Source: an uncultured Saprospiraceae bacterium | GTDB lineage: Bacteria > Bacteroidota > Bacteroidia > Chitinophagales > Saprospiraceae | Length of the DNA: 41,809 bases | Direction of reading: 5' to 3' | Assembly (NCBI GenBank): GCA_905480605.1 | Contig: CAJQRD010000036.1 | Coordinates: 1-41,809, forward strand | Shown: one piece after another, positions 8,305 through 16,741 of the stretch | Numbering within the stretch: position 1 is the first letter of the stretch | Layout: each line of letters starts with the position of its first letter | Position numbers and translations under genes: made by a program | Notes under the pieces: generated by a model | The model's database searches: none | What the model saw: only the letters and a program-made list of their open reading frames with translations | What the model was told of the DNA's origin: nothing

Positions 8305-10785
8305 ATGTTTTTTTCTGCTTGTTATAAATTAGGAAAAAAACAAAATAATATAATCAGGAAAATTCTACCTCTTACTTTTTTTACATTTATTTCTATTGTT
8401 GCATTTGGGCAATTAAATGTTGAACTGCTTTCTCAAGTTGATTATCCTAATGACACCGGTAACGATGTTTGGGGATATGTTGACAGTGATGGTAGTGAAT
8501 ATGGCATTTTTGGTACTGTCGAGGGTGTTTCAGTTGTTAATATTACTGACCCATCAAATCCAGAACAAGTTGACTTTATTAATCAACAAAGATCCACTTG
8601 GAGAGATATAAAAACATGGGGTGATTATGCTTATGTTACTTCCGATCAAGGAGGAACTACTGATGGCTTATTAATCATTGATATGGCGAATCTTCCCGAC
8701 TCGATTTCATATAGAAACTATAACATGGCAATCCCAGGAGAAGGGGTTATCAATACTTGTCACAATCTATATATCGATGAAAGTGGCTTTTTATATTTAG
8801 CAGGATGTTCAAGTTTGAATGCTGGTGGGTTGATTATATTGGATGTTGCAACTACCCCTGGAGATCCAATTTTTGTTGCAAATGGAAATCCAGAATACTC
8901 TCATGATGTTTATGTTCGTGATAATAGAGCGTACAGTTCAGAGATTAATATTGGGTTCTTTTCAATATACGATGTGAGTAATAAAGATTCCATTGTTCAA
9001 TTGGCAACTCAATCAACACCGTTCAATTTTACACACAATACTTGGCTGTCTGATGATAGTAATATATTATTTACTACAGATGAATTGGCAAATGCTCCTG
9101 TAGCATCTTATGATGTTTCAGATTTAGATAATATCAAACTATTAGATGAATTTAGACCTTTAAAAACTGTTGGTGATGGAGTGATTCCGCACAATGTTCA
9201 TGTGTACGAAAATTGGTTGGTTATTTCATATTATTCGGATGGGTGTGTCATTGTAGATGCTACCAAGCCTGATAATTTGGTGGAAGTTGGCAATTGGGAT
9301 ACTTTTCTTGGAGGGCAAACTGGCTTTAATGGTGCCTGGGGGGCTTATCCCTTTTTTCCTTCTGGAAATATAATTGTTGGAGACATGGGAAGTCCTGATG
9401 AAAATGGAAGCCCTGCAGCTAAATTATTCATTCTTGGACCTGATTATACAAGAGCAGGTTATTTAGAAGGTAGTGTCAGTGAAGCTGGATCTGGAATTAT
9501 GATAAATGGTGCAAAAGTTTCTATTGGGTCCATTGATTTAAAAGAGAATACTGATGCAAGTGGAGAGTACAAAACAGGAACACCAATTGAAGGTGACTAT
9601 ATGGTAACTGCTTCTGCATTTGGTTATATCTCAGAAACTAAAATGGTAACCATTGTAAACGGAGAAGTTTCGATAGCTGATTTTGAATTGGCAAGCGCAC
9701 CAAGAGTAACAGCAAGTATAACTGTTAATGATGCGACTAATGGTCAATCTTTAGAAAATATCAAAGTTAATCTTTCCATTAATGGATTTGACGGAAACTA
9801 TGTGACAGATGTTGCCGGTAATATCACAATTGATGATTTGATTGCTTCTGGTGACTATGTAGTAGTTGCTGGGGGATGGGGTTACAAATATGAGTTTACA
9901 ACTGTTGATATTTTAGATGATACAAATGTAAACGAGATAAACATAGAACTTGAATTAGGATATGAAGATAATTTTGACCTTGATTTAGGATGGACAGTTG
10001 AAAGTATTGCCGCTCAAGGAGATTGGGAAAGAGCTTTACCATATGGTATAAGCCCTCCAGGTGCACCAGTTGAAATCGCTCCTGGTCACGATGCTGATGA
10101 TGAAGGAGATTTTTGTTTTGTGACTGGTAATGCAAATGATTTAGTGGCTGGATTATTGTTTGGTGAAACTACCTTGACATCCCCTGTGTTTGACGCTACC
10201 ACTATGTTAGAACCTGTATTAAGTTATGATACATGGTTTTGGGCTTCAACCCAAAATGGACAACCTGCAAAAGAGCCATTTGAAATTTACTTAGAAAATG
10301 GAATCGATACAATACGTCTTGATTCTCTAGAATTTGATTTGTTTGGAATTTTCACAGGGACGGCAACTCAAGATTGGCAAGCTACAGATAGCCTTAAGAT
10401 TAGCGACTATTTAGCGCCAACTGATCAAATGAGATTAATTGTAAATGTTTCGCAGTCTGGTGGAAATGCAGTAGATGCAGGCTTTGATGCTTTCCAAATA
10501 TTTGATGCTGGTGTTTCACCAACAATTGATTTGGTAAAGGATATTGATATTAAAATGTATCCAAATCCAAGTCAGAATGCTTTTTATATTGATGTACCAG
10601 AAGCATTCAGAAATAATGATTCAAGATTAGAAGTGATATCTATTGATGGTAAAGTAATTATGACCGTTGAAGGGAATAATTCTAGTGTATTGAGAATCGG
10701 TGAGGCTCTATCTAGTGGCGTTTATTTTGTGCAATTTGCAAACAGTCAAATAAGATCAAAAGCGGAAAAAATAATTAAGATTTAA
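8305..10785 (+). CDS. Secreted choice-of-anchor B family protein with T9SS sorting domain
   Basis: 826 residues. The signal-like segment is LPLTFFTFISIVAFGQ (about 23-38). Residues ~40-390 form an LVIVD/choice-of-anchor B beta-propeller-like region (WGYVDSDGSEYGIFGT, GVSVVNITDPSNPEQV, HNVHVYENWLVISYYSDG). Two carboxypeptidase-regulatory-like beta sandwiches follow (about 390-550), then a jelly-roll-like segment with GDWERALPYG. The last ~75 residues (MYPNPSQNAFYIDV ... SGVYFVQF) are a type A T9SS sorting signal. Cell-surface or secreted location is expected; molecular function is unknown. It follows the peroxidase gene by 77 bases and ends at a strong terminator, so it may belong to the same unit. 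Confidence 0.85.
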   Translation: MFFSACYKLGKKQNNIIRKILPLTFFTFISIVAFGQLNVELLSQVDYPNDTGNDVWGYVDSDGSEYGIFGTVEGVSVVNITDPSNPEQVDFINQQRSTWRDIKTWGDYAYVTSDQGGTTDGLLIIDMANLPDSISYRNYNMAIPGEGVINTCHNLYIDESGFLYLAGCSSLNAGGLIILDVATTPGDPIFVANGNPEYSHDVYVRDNRAYSSEINIGFFSIYDVSNKDSIVQLATQSTPFNFTHNTWLSDDSNILFTTDELANAPVASYDVSDLDNIKLLDEFRPLKTVGDGVIPHNVHVYENWLVISYYSDGCVIVDATKPDNLVEVGNWDTFLGGQTGFNGAWGAYPFFPSGNIIVGDMGSPDENGSPAAKLFILGPDYTRAGYLEGSVSEAGSGIMINGAKVSIGSIDLKENTDASGEYKTGTPIEGDYMVTASAFGYISETKMVTIVNGEVSIADFELASAPRVTASITVNDATNGQSLENIKVNLSINGFDGNYVTDVAGNITIDDLIASGDYVVVAGGWGYKYEFTTVDILDDTNVNEINIELELGYEDNFDLDLGWTVESIAAQGDWERALPYGISPPGAPVEIAPGHDADDEGDFCFVTGNANDLVAGLLFGETTLTSPVFDATTMLEPVLSYDTWFWASTQNGQPAKEPFEIYLENGIDTIRLDSLEFDLFGIFTGTATQDWQATDSLKISDYLAPTDQMRLIVNVSQSGGNAVDAGFDAFQIFDAGVSPTIDLVKDIDIKMYPNPSQNAFYIDVPEAFRNNDSRLEVISIDGKVIMTVEGNNSSVLRIGEALSSGVYFVQFANSQIRSKAEKIIKI

Positions 10786-10810
10786 GAATTGGTTTTTTAT
10801 TATAATGTTA

Positions 10811-10848
10811 GACGTCCTATTGTTTCTTGCGATAGGGCGTCTTTTTTT
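10811..10848 (+). terminator. Rho-independent terminator after the choice-of-anchor B gene
   Basis: The arm GACGTCCTAT, an 11-base loop and the arm ATAGGGCGTC (one G-U pair) are followed by a run of seven T. It lies 26 bases after the stop at 10785 and ahead of the convergent minus-strand gene ending at 10902. Confidence 0.88.
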
Positions 10849-10901
10849 ATAGAAATTTTGCATGTCTTTATTGTATATGATATGGTGCGATCACTCTGGG
10901 G

Positions 10902-12167
10902 TCAATTTGATTCGATGTTCAGAAATCTTAATTTGGGCTTAAGCAATTTCCAATAAACGAACGAAGCATAAATTATCAGCATGGGCTCTAAGGTTATGAC
11001 TCTAAACCTTTGTTGTGGATAAAAAACTAAAAATATTATTGCAATAGTTATGATCAAACTAATAGGTAGGACATGCTGCCAAAAATCTCTTTTTACTGCA
11101 TGCCATAAAGTTATATACGCTGGAATATAAATGAGCATTCCAATTATGAGAGACAAAAACCAAGTCGAAAATTTATAGATTCTAAAATCTAGCCCTGGTA
11201 ATATAAATCTTATAAGACCATTGAGTTTTAGTTTTATAAACTTAATTGGATTTTCTTTTATCCATGAGAATGCGACTTTTTGACGCGCCCTATTTCTTTC
11301 ATAAATCGGCAGTGCATTGATATTTCCAAACCCCTCAGTTATATAGGGTTGGTGAAATATCAAATCTAAGTCACATGTTTTTTGTTGATTTGTTCTAAAG
11401 AATTTAAAACCTGAATTTAAACAAGGGTAAGTTTCGTCTGAATAACCAGCGACAAGTAATGAGTTGCTTCCATAACTCGAAAAACTATAAACCCCATGTA
11501 ATTTTTTATTAACCAAGCCATGTGGAATAGTTGAAATTAATATTACAATTACAAACAAGACAGTTTTTGAAAATTTAATTCTTATCAAAAGAATACCTAG
11601 TAATATTGGTAACAATACTGTGATATGTGACTTCGTAAGAAAAGCAAGTGCAAAAAAAACAGATGCTAAAATTGTACTTTTAACAGTATGCGTATTTAGA
11701 AGTTCTAAAAAATGAAAGCAAAATATAATGAAAAATGATTGGAAGAGCGTTTCTTGTGTTAAAGTGAAGTTGTACCATAATGTCATTGGATATATGATGA
11801 AAATTAATGCAGAAATTATAGCAACCTCTGTAGATTTAAAAATTAAATATGCTGTTTTATAAATGTATACACTACTTAGTGATACAAGTAAAAACTGGCT
11901 ACTAACCGCAAGCAATTCCCAGTTTTCAACAGCAACCCATTTGCATAAAACTAGAAAATAAGGATACAAAGGAGCAACAATAAAGGCCACAATATCAAGA
12001 TCAAAATTTCCTTCTAAAATTCTATCACTGAGCATGTCATACCTGGTAGAATCTCCAAATAATTCAAAATTATTATAACCTGAAATCAACTTGAAAAGCA
12101 ATCGACTCAAAAGGCAGATAAGGAAGATGCTAAGGTATAAGTACTTATGTTGATAATTTTTTATCAT
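10902..12167 (-). CDS. Polytopic membrane glycosyltransferase (GT39/ArnT-like)
   Basis: 421 residues with about ten hydrophobic segments spread over the whole length. After the first segment a periplasmic loop carries ELFGDSTRYDMLSDRILEG. This acidic-residue loop is the pattern of dolichyl/undecaprenyl-phosphate-mannose type glycosyltransferases (PMT_2/ArnT superfamily), which move a sugar from a lipid carrier at the inner membrane. Acceptor and sugar cannot be told. It stands alone, convergent with the choice-of-anchor B gene and divergent from the kynurenine cluster, with a ~90-base intergenic region containing the palindromic operator candidate. Confidence 0.75.
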   Translation of the reverse strand: MIKNYQHKYLYLSIFLICLLSRLLFKLISGYNNFELFGDSTRYDMLSDRILEGNFDLDIVAFIVAPLYPYFLVLCKWVAVENWELLAVSSQFLLVSLSSVYIYKTAYLIFKSTEVAIISALIFIIYPMTLWYNFTLTQETLFQSFFIIFCFHFLELLNTHTVKSTILASVFFALAFLTKSHITVLLPILLGILLIRIKFSKTVLFVIVILISTIPHGLVNKKLHGVYSFSSYGSNSLLVAGYSDETYPCLNSGFKFFRTNQQKTCDLDLIFHQPYITEGFGNINALPIYERNRARQKVAFSWIKENPIKFIKLKLNGLIRFILPGLDFRIYKFSTWFLSLIIGMLIYIPAYITLWHAVKRDFWQHVLPISLIITIAIIFLVFYPQQRFRVITLEPMLIIYASFVYWKLLKPKLRFLNIESN

Positions 12168-12227
12168 CTAAAACAATTATAAGATAAAATCTTTAATTAA
12201 TTTTATAACTTGCATAATATGAATCAC

Positions 12228-12246
12228 TGTTTCACATAGTGAAACA
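12228..12246. promoter_or_regulatory. 19-bp palindromic operator candidate for the IclR regulator
   Basis: TGTTTCACATAGTGAAACA has perfect 8-bp arms around a 3-bp spacer. It ends 13 bases before the ATG of the first gene of the tryptophan catabolic operon, which also encodes an IclR-family regulator. No second copy was seen by eye in the window. A GTG inside the palindrome is an unlikely start codon. Confidence 0.6.
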
Positions 12247-12259
12247 CTTAAATTTTAAT

Positions 12260-13021
12260 ATGAATTATAATTTATTAGCAGAAACCTTGGATAAAGCAGC
12301 ATTGTATGCTGAGCCCACAGCGCAAATTAGTGCAACTGAAAACATTAACTTAGATGAAGCTTATGCTATTCAAAGCATCTCAATGGCTAAAAGATATATC
12401 AGAGGTGAAAAGCTAGTTGGTATCAAACTTGGATTTACAAGTAAGGCCAAAATGGAGCAAATGGGTGTGCATGATATGATATGGGGAAGGTTAACTGATC
12501 GCATGGCTTACATGAAAGATGAGGAGTTAGATATGTCAACATTCATCCATCCACGGGCTGAGCCAGAGATTGCCTTTAGATTATCTAAAGATGTTGATGT
12601 TATTCTAAATAAAGACAATGCATTTGATTACATTGATGGAGTAGCCGTAGCTATTGAAATAATAGATTCTCGATATGAAAATTTTAAATTTTCTCTAGAG
12701 GATGTTGTAGCAGATAATTGTTCATCATCTGGATTTATTATTGGCGAGTGGGTAAAACCACAAGAGGTAAACAATTTAGAAATGAGTTTGTCTTTGGATG
12801 GTGAAGTTGTACAAGCAGGAAATTCAAACGCAATCCTAGGTGATCCAATGGAATCTTTGTTTGCCGCGTCGAGATTAGCAATGGAAAACGGTGAAAATCT
12901 TCTTGAAGGTTATGTTGTATTGGCAGGTGCCGCAACTCCTGCAATGTATATTAAACCTGGACAAACTATATCGGCTATTGCTGATGGGTTAGGTGATGTT
13001 TCTTTAAAAGTGTCTAAATAG
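12260..13021 (+). CDS. 2-oxo-3-hexenedioate (4-oxalocrotonate) decarboxylase-like protein of the FAH/hydratase-decarboxylase family
   Basis: 253 residues from the ATG at 12260. An in-frame GTG at 12239 lies inside the palindromic operator and is disfavoured. Visible family features are the KLGFTSKAKMEQMGVHDMIWGRLTDRM segment, the metal-site region HPRAEPEIAF and ALEIIDSRYENFKF-like spacing before DNCSSSGFIIG. The segment with MIWGRLTDRM resembles decarboxylases such as NbaG/AmnE/DmpH more than the sister hydratases. In the meta-cleavage route this enzyme decarboxylates 4-oxalocrotonate to 2-oxopent-4-enoate. It is the first gene of the catabolic cluster and its stop codon overlaps the start of the IclR gene by one base. 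The hydratase activity of the same fold cannot be excluded. Confidence 0.82.
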   Translation: MNYNLLAETLDKAALYAEPTAQISATENINLDEAYAIQSISMAKRYIRGEKLVGIKLGFTSKAKMEQMGVHDMIWGRLTDRMAYMKDEELDMSTFIHPRAEPEIAFRLSKDVDVILNKDNAFDYIDGVAVAIEIIDSRYENFKFSLEDVVADNCSSSGFIIGEWVKPQEVNNLEMSLSLDGEVVQAGNSNAILGDPMESLFAASRLAMENGENLLEGYVVLAGAATPAMYIKPGQTISAIADGLGDVSLKVSK

Positions 13022-13800
13022 TGTCAACAATAACGAGCAATCGACCACAGAACGGAAGCTTGGTGAAAGCTTTTGCTCTACTTGAGTTTTTTTCAAATCA
13101 GAAAAAACAATGGGGTGTTCGTGAATTATCACGTCATATTGGTGCCAATGAAAGCACCACCTATCGAATGATGGCAACATTGGAATCATTGGATATACTT
13201 TATAAAAATCCAGAAACTGAAAAGTACGCACTAGGTCTTAAGCTTTACGAACTTGGGAATAGGGTAGATATTAATGCTTCATTTATACATTTAACACATC
13301 CTGAATTAGAACGTGTAGCTTTGGAAATTGAAGAAACAGTCCATTTAGGAATTTTAAGAAATAACAAAGTGCTAATGGTGGATAAAGTAGAAAGCTCCAT
13401 GGGCTTGAGACTTGATTCATCAGTTGGGCAAATGAGTCCTATTCATTGTACAGGTATAGGTAAAGTTCTTGTTGCTTTTGGTGATAATATGATTACCTCT
13501 TTTTTAAAATCTTATGATTATGTTCGTTTTACAGAGAAAACAATAATCAACAAAGCAGATTTTGATAAGGAATTACGAAAGATAAAAAAACAATTTTACG
13601 CAATTGATGATCAAGAATTTGAACAAGGATTGATTTGTGTTGCTGTTCCTGTTTTTAATAAAAAAAATGACTTGGTGGCATCTTTAAGTGCTGCGGGTCC
13701 ATCAGTAAGATTTAAAAAAGATTCATTGTTGGAATATGTATCTATTTTAACAAAAGGCGCCAACGCCATTCAACAAAATATTGGAAATTATAAAATTTAA
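13021..13800 (+). CDS. IclR-family transcriptional regulator of the kynurenine cluster
   Basis: 259 residues starting with a GTG that overlaps the preceding TAG by one base, indicating translational coupling. The N-terminal winged helix (about 10-75) includes WGVRELSRHIGANESTTYRMMATLESLDIL. The C-terminal IclR effector domain (about 85-255) has GLRLDSSVGQMSPIHCTGIGKVLVAF and AVPVFNKKNDLVASLSAAGPS. IclR proteins of this type usually respond to an aromatic metabolite and bind palindromes in the promoters they control. The 19-bp palindrome at 12228-12246 is the natural candidate, which would give autoregulation. Ligand unknown; a kynurenine-pathway intermediate is inferred from context. Confidence 0.93.
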   Translation: MSTITSNRPQNGSLVKAFALLEFFSNQKKQWGVRELSRHIGANESTTYRMMATLESLDILYKNPETEKYALGLKLYELGNRVDINASFIHLTHPELERVALEIEETVHLGILRNNKVLMVDKVESSMGLRLDSSVGQMSPIHCTGIGKVLVAFGDNMITSFLKSYDYVRFTEKTIINKADFDKELRKIKKQFYAIDDQEFEQGLICVAVPVFNKKNDLVASLSAAGPSVRFKKDSLLEYVSILTKGANAIQQNIGNYKI

Positions 13801-13807
13801 TTAGGTC

Positions 13808-14914
13808 ATGGCCACTAACGAAGGAAAATATTCAACTGTTCATTATAGAAATTACTTGAAGTTAGATAAAATATTATCTGCTCAAAATTTAAGAAGTGAA
13901 GTTCAGGAAGAGAATGCCGCACATGATGAAATGTTATTCATAATTGTTCACCAAACATATGAGCTTTGGTTTAAACAAATCATTCACGAACTGCAATCTG
14001 TTGTTAAGCTTTTTACAATGGAAAAAGTTGATGAAAAAACAATTGGAAATTCAATCATAAGACTGGAACGTGTAGTGGATATTCAAAAGATCTTGATTGA
14101 TCAGATTGGGATAATGGAAACAATGACTCCTCTTGATTTTTTAGATTTCCGAAAGTACCTTTTCCCAGCCTCGGGATTCCAAAGCTTTCAGTTTCGAAAA
14201 ATCGAAAATTTGTTGGGCTTAGAAACGCCTCAGAGAATGACCTATAATGGTTGTCCATACAGCAGTGTGTTCAGTCCCGAAAAGGAAGAAGAGTTAATGC
14301 AACTAGAGAAAGATACATCCTTGTTTGAAGCTATGGAAGGCTGGTTGGAACGAACACCGTTTTTAAAGCTGGGATCCTTTAATTTTTTAGAGGAGTATAA
14401 AAAGGCAGTTGGAAGAATGCTTGATACAGAGAAAAAGGCCATAAAATCCTCTGAGTATTTAACAGAGCATGAAGTGGAAATGCGAATCAAGATGCTAGAA
14501 GGCACAGACAATTATTTTGGAGTGGTCCTTGACAAAGAAAAATATCTGAAGATGCAAGAGACAGGTGAAATTCGAATGAGTTATGAAGCTACAATTTCTG
14601 CATTGTTTATAAATCTATATCGAGATGAACCAATTTTGCATCTACCATATAAATTGTTGATGTGTATGATAGAAATTGATGACGCTTTGACAACGTGGCG
14701 TTATAGACATGCACAAATGGTACTTAGAATGCTGGGCAACAAAATGGGAACAGGTGGATCTTCTGGCCATACTTACTTGAATGCAACAGCACAAAAACAT
14801 ATGATCTTTAAAGATTTACATAATATATCAACATTGCTGATTCCGAGATCAGAAATCCCTAAGTTGCCAGAGTCTTTAGAAAAGCAATTGAGTTATTACT
14901 ATACAAATCAATAA
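13808..14914 (+). CDS. kynA: Tryptophan 2,3-dioxygenase
   Basis: Heme enzyme that opens the indole ring of L-Trp to N-formylkynurenine, the first and usually limiting step of the kynurenine pathway. The active-site helix HDEMLFIIVHQTYELWFKQ contains the distal His48; RYRHAQMVLRMLGNKMGTGGSSG carries the likely proximal heme ligand His301 and the conserved GTGGSSG loop. At 368 residues it is longer than the ~280-residue proteobacterial enzymes and closer to the longer eukaryote-like form. It starts 7 bases after the IclR gene and ends 11 bases before the dehydrogenase, as expected for an operon. Confidence 0.97.
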   Translation: MATNEGKYSTVHYRNYLKLDKILSAQNLRSEVQEENAAHDEMLFIIVHQTYELWFKQIIHELQSVVKLFTMEKVDEKTIGNSIIRLERVVDIQKILIDQIGIMETMTPLDFLDFRKYLFPASGFQSFQFRKIENLLGLETPQRMTYNGCPYSSVFSPEKEEELMQLEKDTSLFEAMEGWLERTPFLKLGSFNFLEEYKKAVGRMLDTEKKAIKSSEYLTEHEVEMRIKMLEGTDNYFGVVLDKEKYLKMQETGEIRMSYEATISALFINLYRDEPILHLPYKLLMCMIEIDDALTTWRYRHAQMVLRMLGNKMGTGGSSGHTYLNATAQKHMIFKDLHNISTLLIPRSEIPKLPESLEKQLSYYYTNQ

Positions 14915-14925
14915 ACAGTTATATA

Positions 14926-16362
14926 ATGGTCGAAATATTTAATTATATAAATGGAGAACATCTAAAGAGTACTTCTAATGAAAGTATGGATGTAATCAAT
15001 CCCTCAACTGGTGAAGTATATGCGCAAGTAGCCAATTCAAATTCAACAGATGTTGACAATGCATATGCTGCAGCAAATGCGGCTTTCGAAGGTTGGTCAA
15101 ATACATCAATAACTGAGCGTTCTCGTATCTTAATACGGATTGCAGATTTGATTGAAAGTCAATTGGATACGTTGGCAATGGCGGAAAGTGTTGATAATGG
15201 AAAACCATTATGGCTTGCCAAGAAAGTGGATATTCCGCGTGCGTCTTCTAATTTTAGATTTTTTGGAAATGCCATCACGCAATTTGCATCGGAATCTCAT
15301 AGCAACCCCAATTCAATAAACTACACAGTGAGAAGTCCACTCGGCGTTGTGGCTTGTATCTCTCCATGGAATCTTCCTTTGTATTTATTTACATGGAAAA
15401 TAGCACCAGCTTTGGCTGCAGGTAATACTGTAATTGCAAAACCATCTGAGGTCACACCCATGACTGCTTATTTGCTTACTAAGATTTGTGATGAGGCAGG
15501 ATTACCAAAGGGTGTTTTGAATGTTATTCATGGTCAAGGGCACAGATCTGGAGATGCAATAAGTAATCATAAAGGAATCAAAGCAATTTCATTTACGGGT
15601 AGTACAAAAGTAGGAGCACATATTGCGAGTATAGCTGCACCGAAATTTAAAAAATTGTCATTGGAATTAGGAGGCAAAAATCCAAATATAATCTTTGCTG
15701 ATTGTGATTATGATAAAATGTTGAAAGTCACAGTCAATTCTTCATTTGCAAACCAAGGTCAAATTTGTTTGTGTGGGTCAAGAATCCTAGTAGAACGAAA
15801 GTTGTATGATAAATTTAGAAGTGATTTTGTAGTCAAAGTAAAGCATTTAAAAGTAGGAAATCCTCTTGCTGAAGATACTAAAGTTGGAGCTTTAGTATCA
15901 AAGGCTCATTTTGAGAAAGTTCAGTCATATATCGAACTGGCAAAAGAAGAAGGCGGGAAAATATTGTGTGGCGGAAATGTAGTAAAACCTGAAGGACTAG
16001 AAAATGGATATTATATTGAACCGACTGTGATTGTAGACCTTCCTTATAATTGTCGTACTAATACTGAAGAAATTTTTGGTCCGGTTGTTACAATCACTCC
16101 TTTTGACACAGAAGAGGAAGCTATTCAAATGGCAAATTGCACTGACTACGGATTGTCTTGCACTCTGTGGACAACAGACTTAAATAAAACGCAAAGAGTT
16201 TCTAAAAATGTTGATGTAGGAATAGTATGGGTCAATACATGGTTGAATCGTGATTTACGTACACCATTTGGTGGAGTAAAAAATTCGGGTGTTGGTAGAG
16301 AAGGTGGTTTTGAAGCATTAAAGTTTTTTACTGAGCCTAAAAATATTTGCATAGAGTTTTAG
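14926..16362 (+). CDS. Aldehyde dehydrogenase, probable 2-aminomuconate 6-semialdehyde dehydrogenase
   Basis: 478 residues, full-length ALDH superfamily. Visible motifs are SPWNLPLY, the NAD-binding SFTGSTKVG, the general-base region LELGGKNP and the nucleophile in NQGQICLCGSR (Cys281), with a C-terminal PFGGVKNSGVGREGG. Such enzymes oxidise an aldehyde with NAD(P)+. Within this cluster the best role is oxidation of 2-aminomuconate semialdehyde (from ACMSD) to 2-aminomuconate, like NbaE/AmnC. Substrate assignment is by context. It sits 11 bases after tryptophan dioxygenase; the 380-base gap that follows is out of keeping with the otherwise tight cluster. Confidence 0.88.
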   Translation: MVEIFNYINGEHLKSTSNESMDVINPSTGEVYAQVANSNSTDVDNAYAAANAAFEGWSNTSITERSRILIRIADLIESQLDTLAMAESVDNGKPLWLAKKVDIPRASSNFRFFGNAITQFASESHSNPNSINYTVRSPLGVVACISPWNLPLYLFTWKIAPALAAGNTVIAKPSEVTPMTAYLLTKICDEAGLPKGVLNVIHGQGHRSGDAISNHKGIKAISFTGSTKVGAHIASIAAPKFKKLSLELGGKNPNIIFADCDYDKMLKVTVNSSFANQGQICLCGSRILVERKLYDKFRSDFVVKVKHLKVGNPLAEDTKVGALVSKAHFEKVQSYIELAKEEGGKILCGGNVVKPEGLENGYYIEPTVIVDLPYNCRTNTEEIFGPVVTITPFDTEEEAIQMANCTDYGLSCTLWTTDLNKTQRVSKNVDVGIVWVNTWLNRDLRTPFGGVKNSGVGREGGFEALKFFTEPKNICIEF

Positions 16363-16407
16363 AATTTATTTTTAATAATTCTAATTTTATAATAGATAAT
16401 TAATAAT

Positions 16408-16420
16408 AATAAACGCACAT
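16408..16420 (+). repeat. 13-bp direct repeat, left copy (matches the start of the next gene)
   Basis: AATAAACGCACAT is identical to 16747-16759, which encodes residues 3-6 of the ACMSD-like protein. Read in register, the left copy (ATA ATA ATA AAC GCA CAT) resembles a decayed start of that gene. This is compatible with an insertion between two copies of a duplicated target, or with a partial duplication. Confidence 0.55.
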
Positions 16421-16546
16421 AGGATTGATATCAATTTTTTAAATAATCAAATTTGTGATATTATAGCGGCATTATGAATTTTAGGTGGAAAAAATTTAAA
16501 ATCTGTTAAAAAACGATGGCATGTTTGAGCTGAAAGCGAGTTTGCA

Positions 16547-16657
16547 CTTGTTTAGGATTTTAAAGTTTTGGAACCGTTAAGAAATATAGACAGCCTAGAC
16601 TTTTTTGTTTCGTTTTTGTGTCATGACAAAAATGAAAGCCGTGCCGGCGAGGCAAAG
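16547..16657 (+). repeat. 111-bp dispersed repeat, copy 1
   Basis: It runs from CTTGTTTAGGATTTT to GGCGAGGCAAAG and aligns without gaps to 22876-22986; I count about 98 of 111 identical bases. Shorter shared blocks (TGAATTTTAGGT at 16475, TGAGCTGAAAGC at 16526) precede it in the same order as in the other copy. It lies about 85 bases upstream of the ACMSD-like gene, in the same orientation. The rest of 16363-16741 is AT-rich with no gene. Confidence 0.85.
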
Positions 16658-16741
16658 GAAGAGTATTGAATTTATTATGAATTGTATTTAATATTTAATT
16701 AAAATAGTTCAATGAAAATACACTATTAAGATAAATAAATA

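Noticed and set aside
10902-12167. Member of the kynurenine cluster
   Set aside because: Opposite strand and a membrane glycosyltransferase by motif; it is only a neighbour.
12239-12259. GTG 12239 as start of the decarboxylase gene
   Set aside because: It lies inside the palindromic operator, and the family N-terminus fits ATG 12260.
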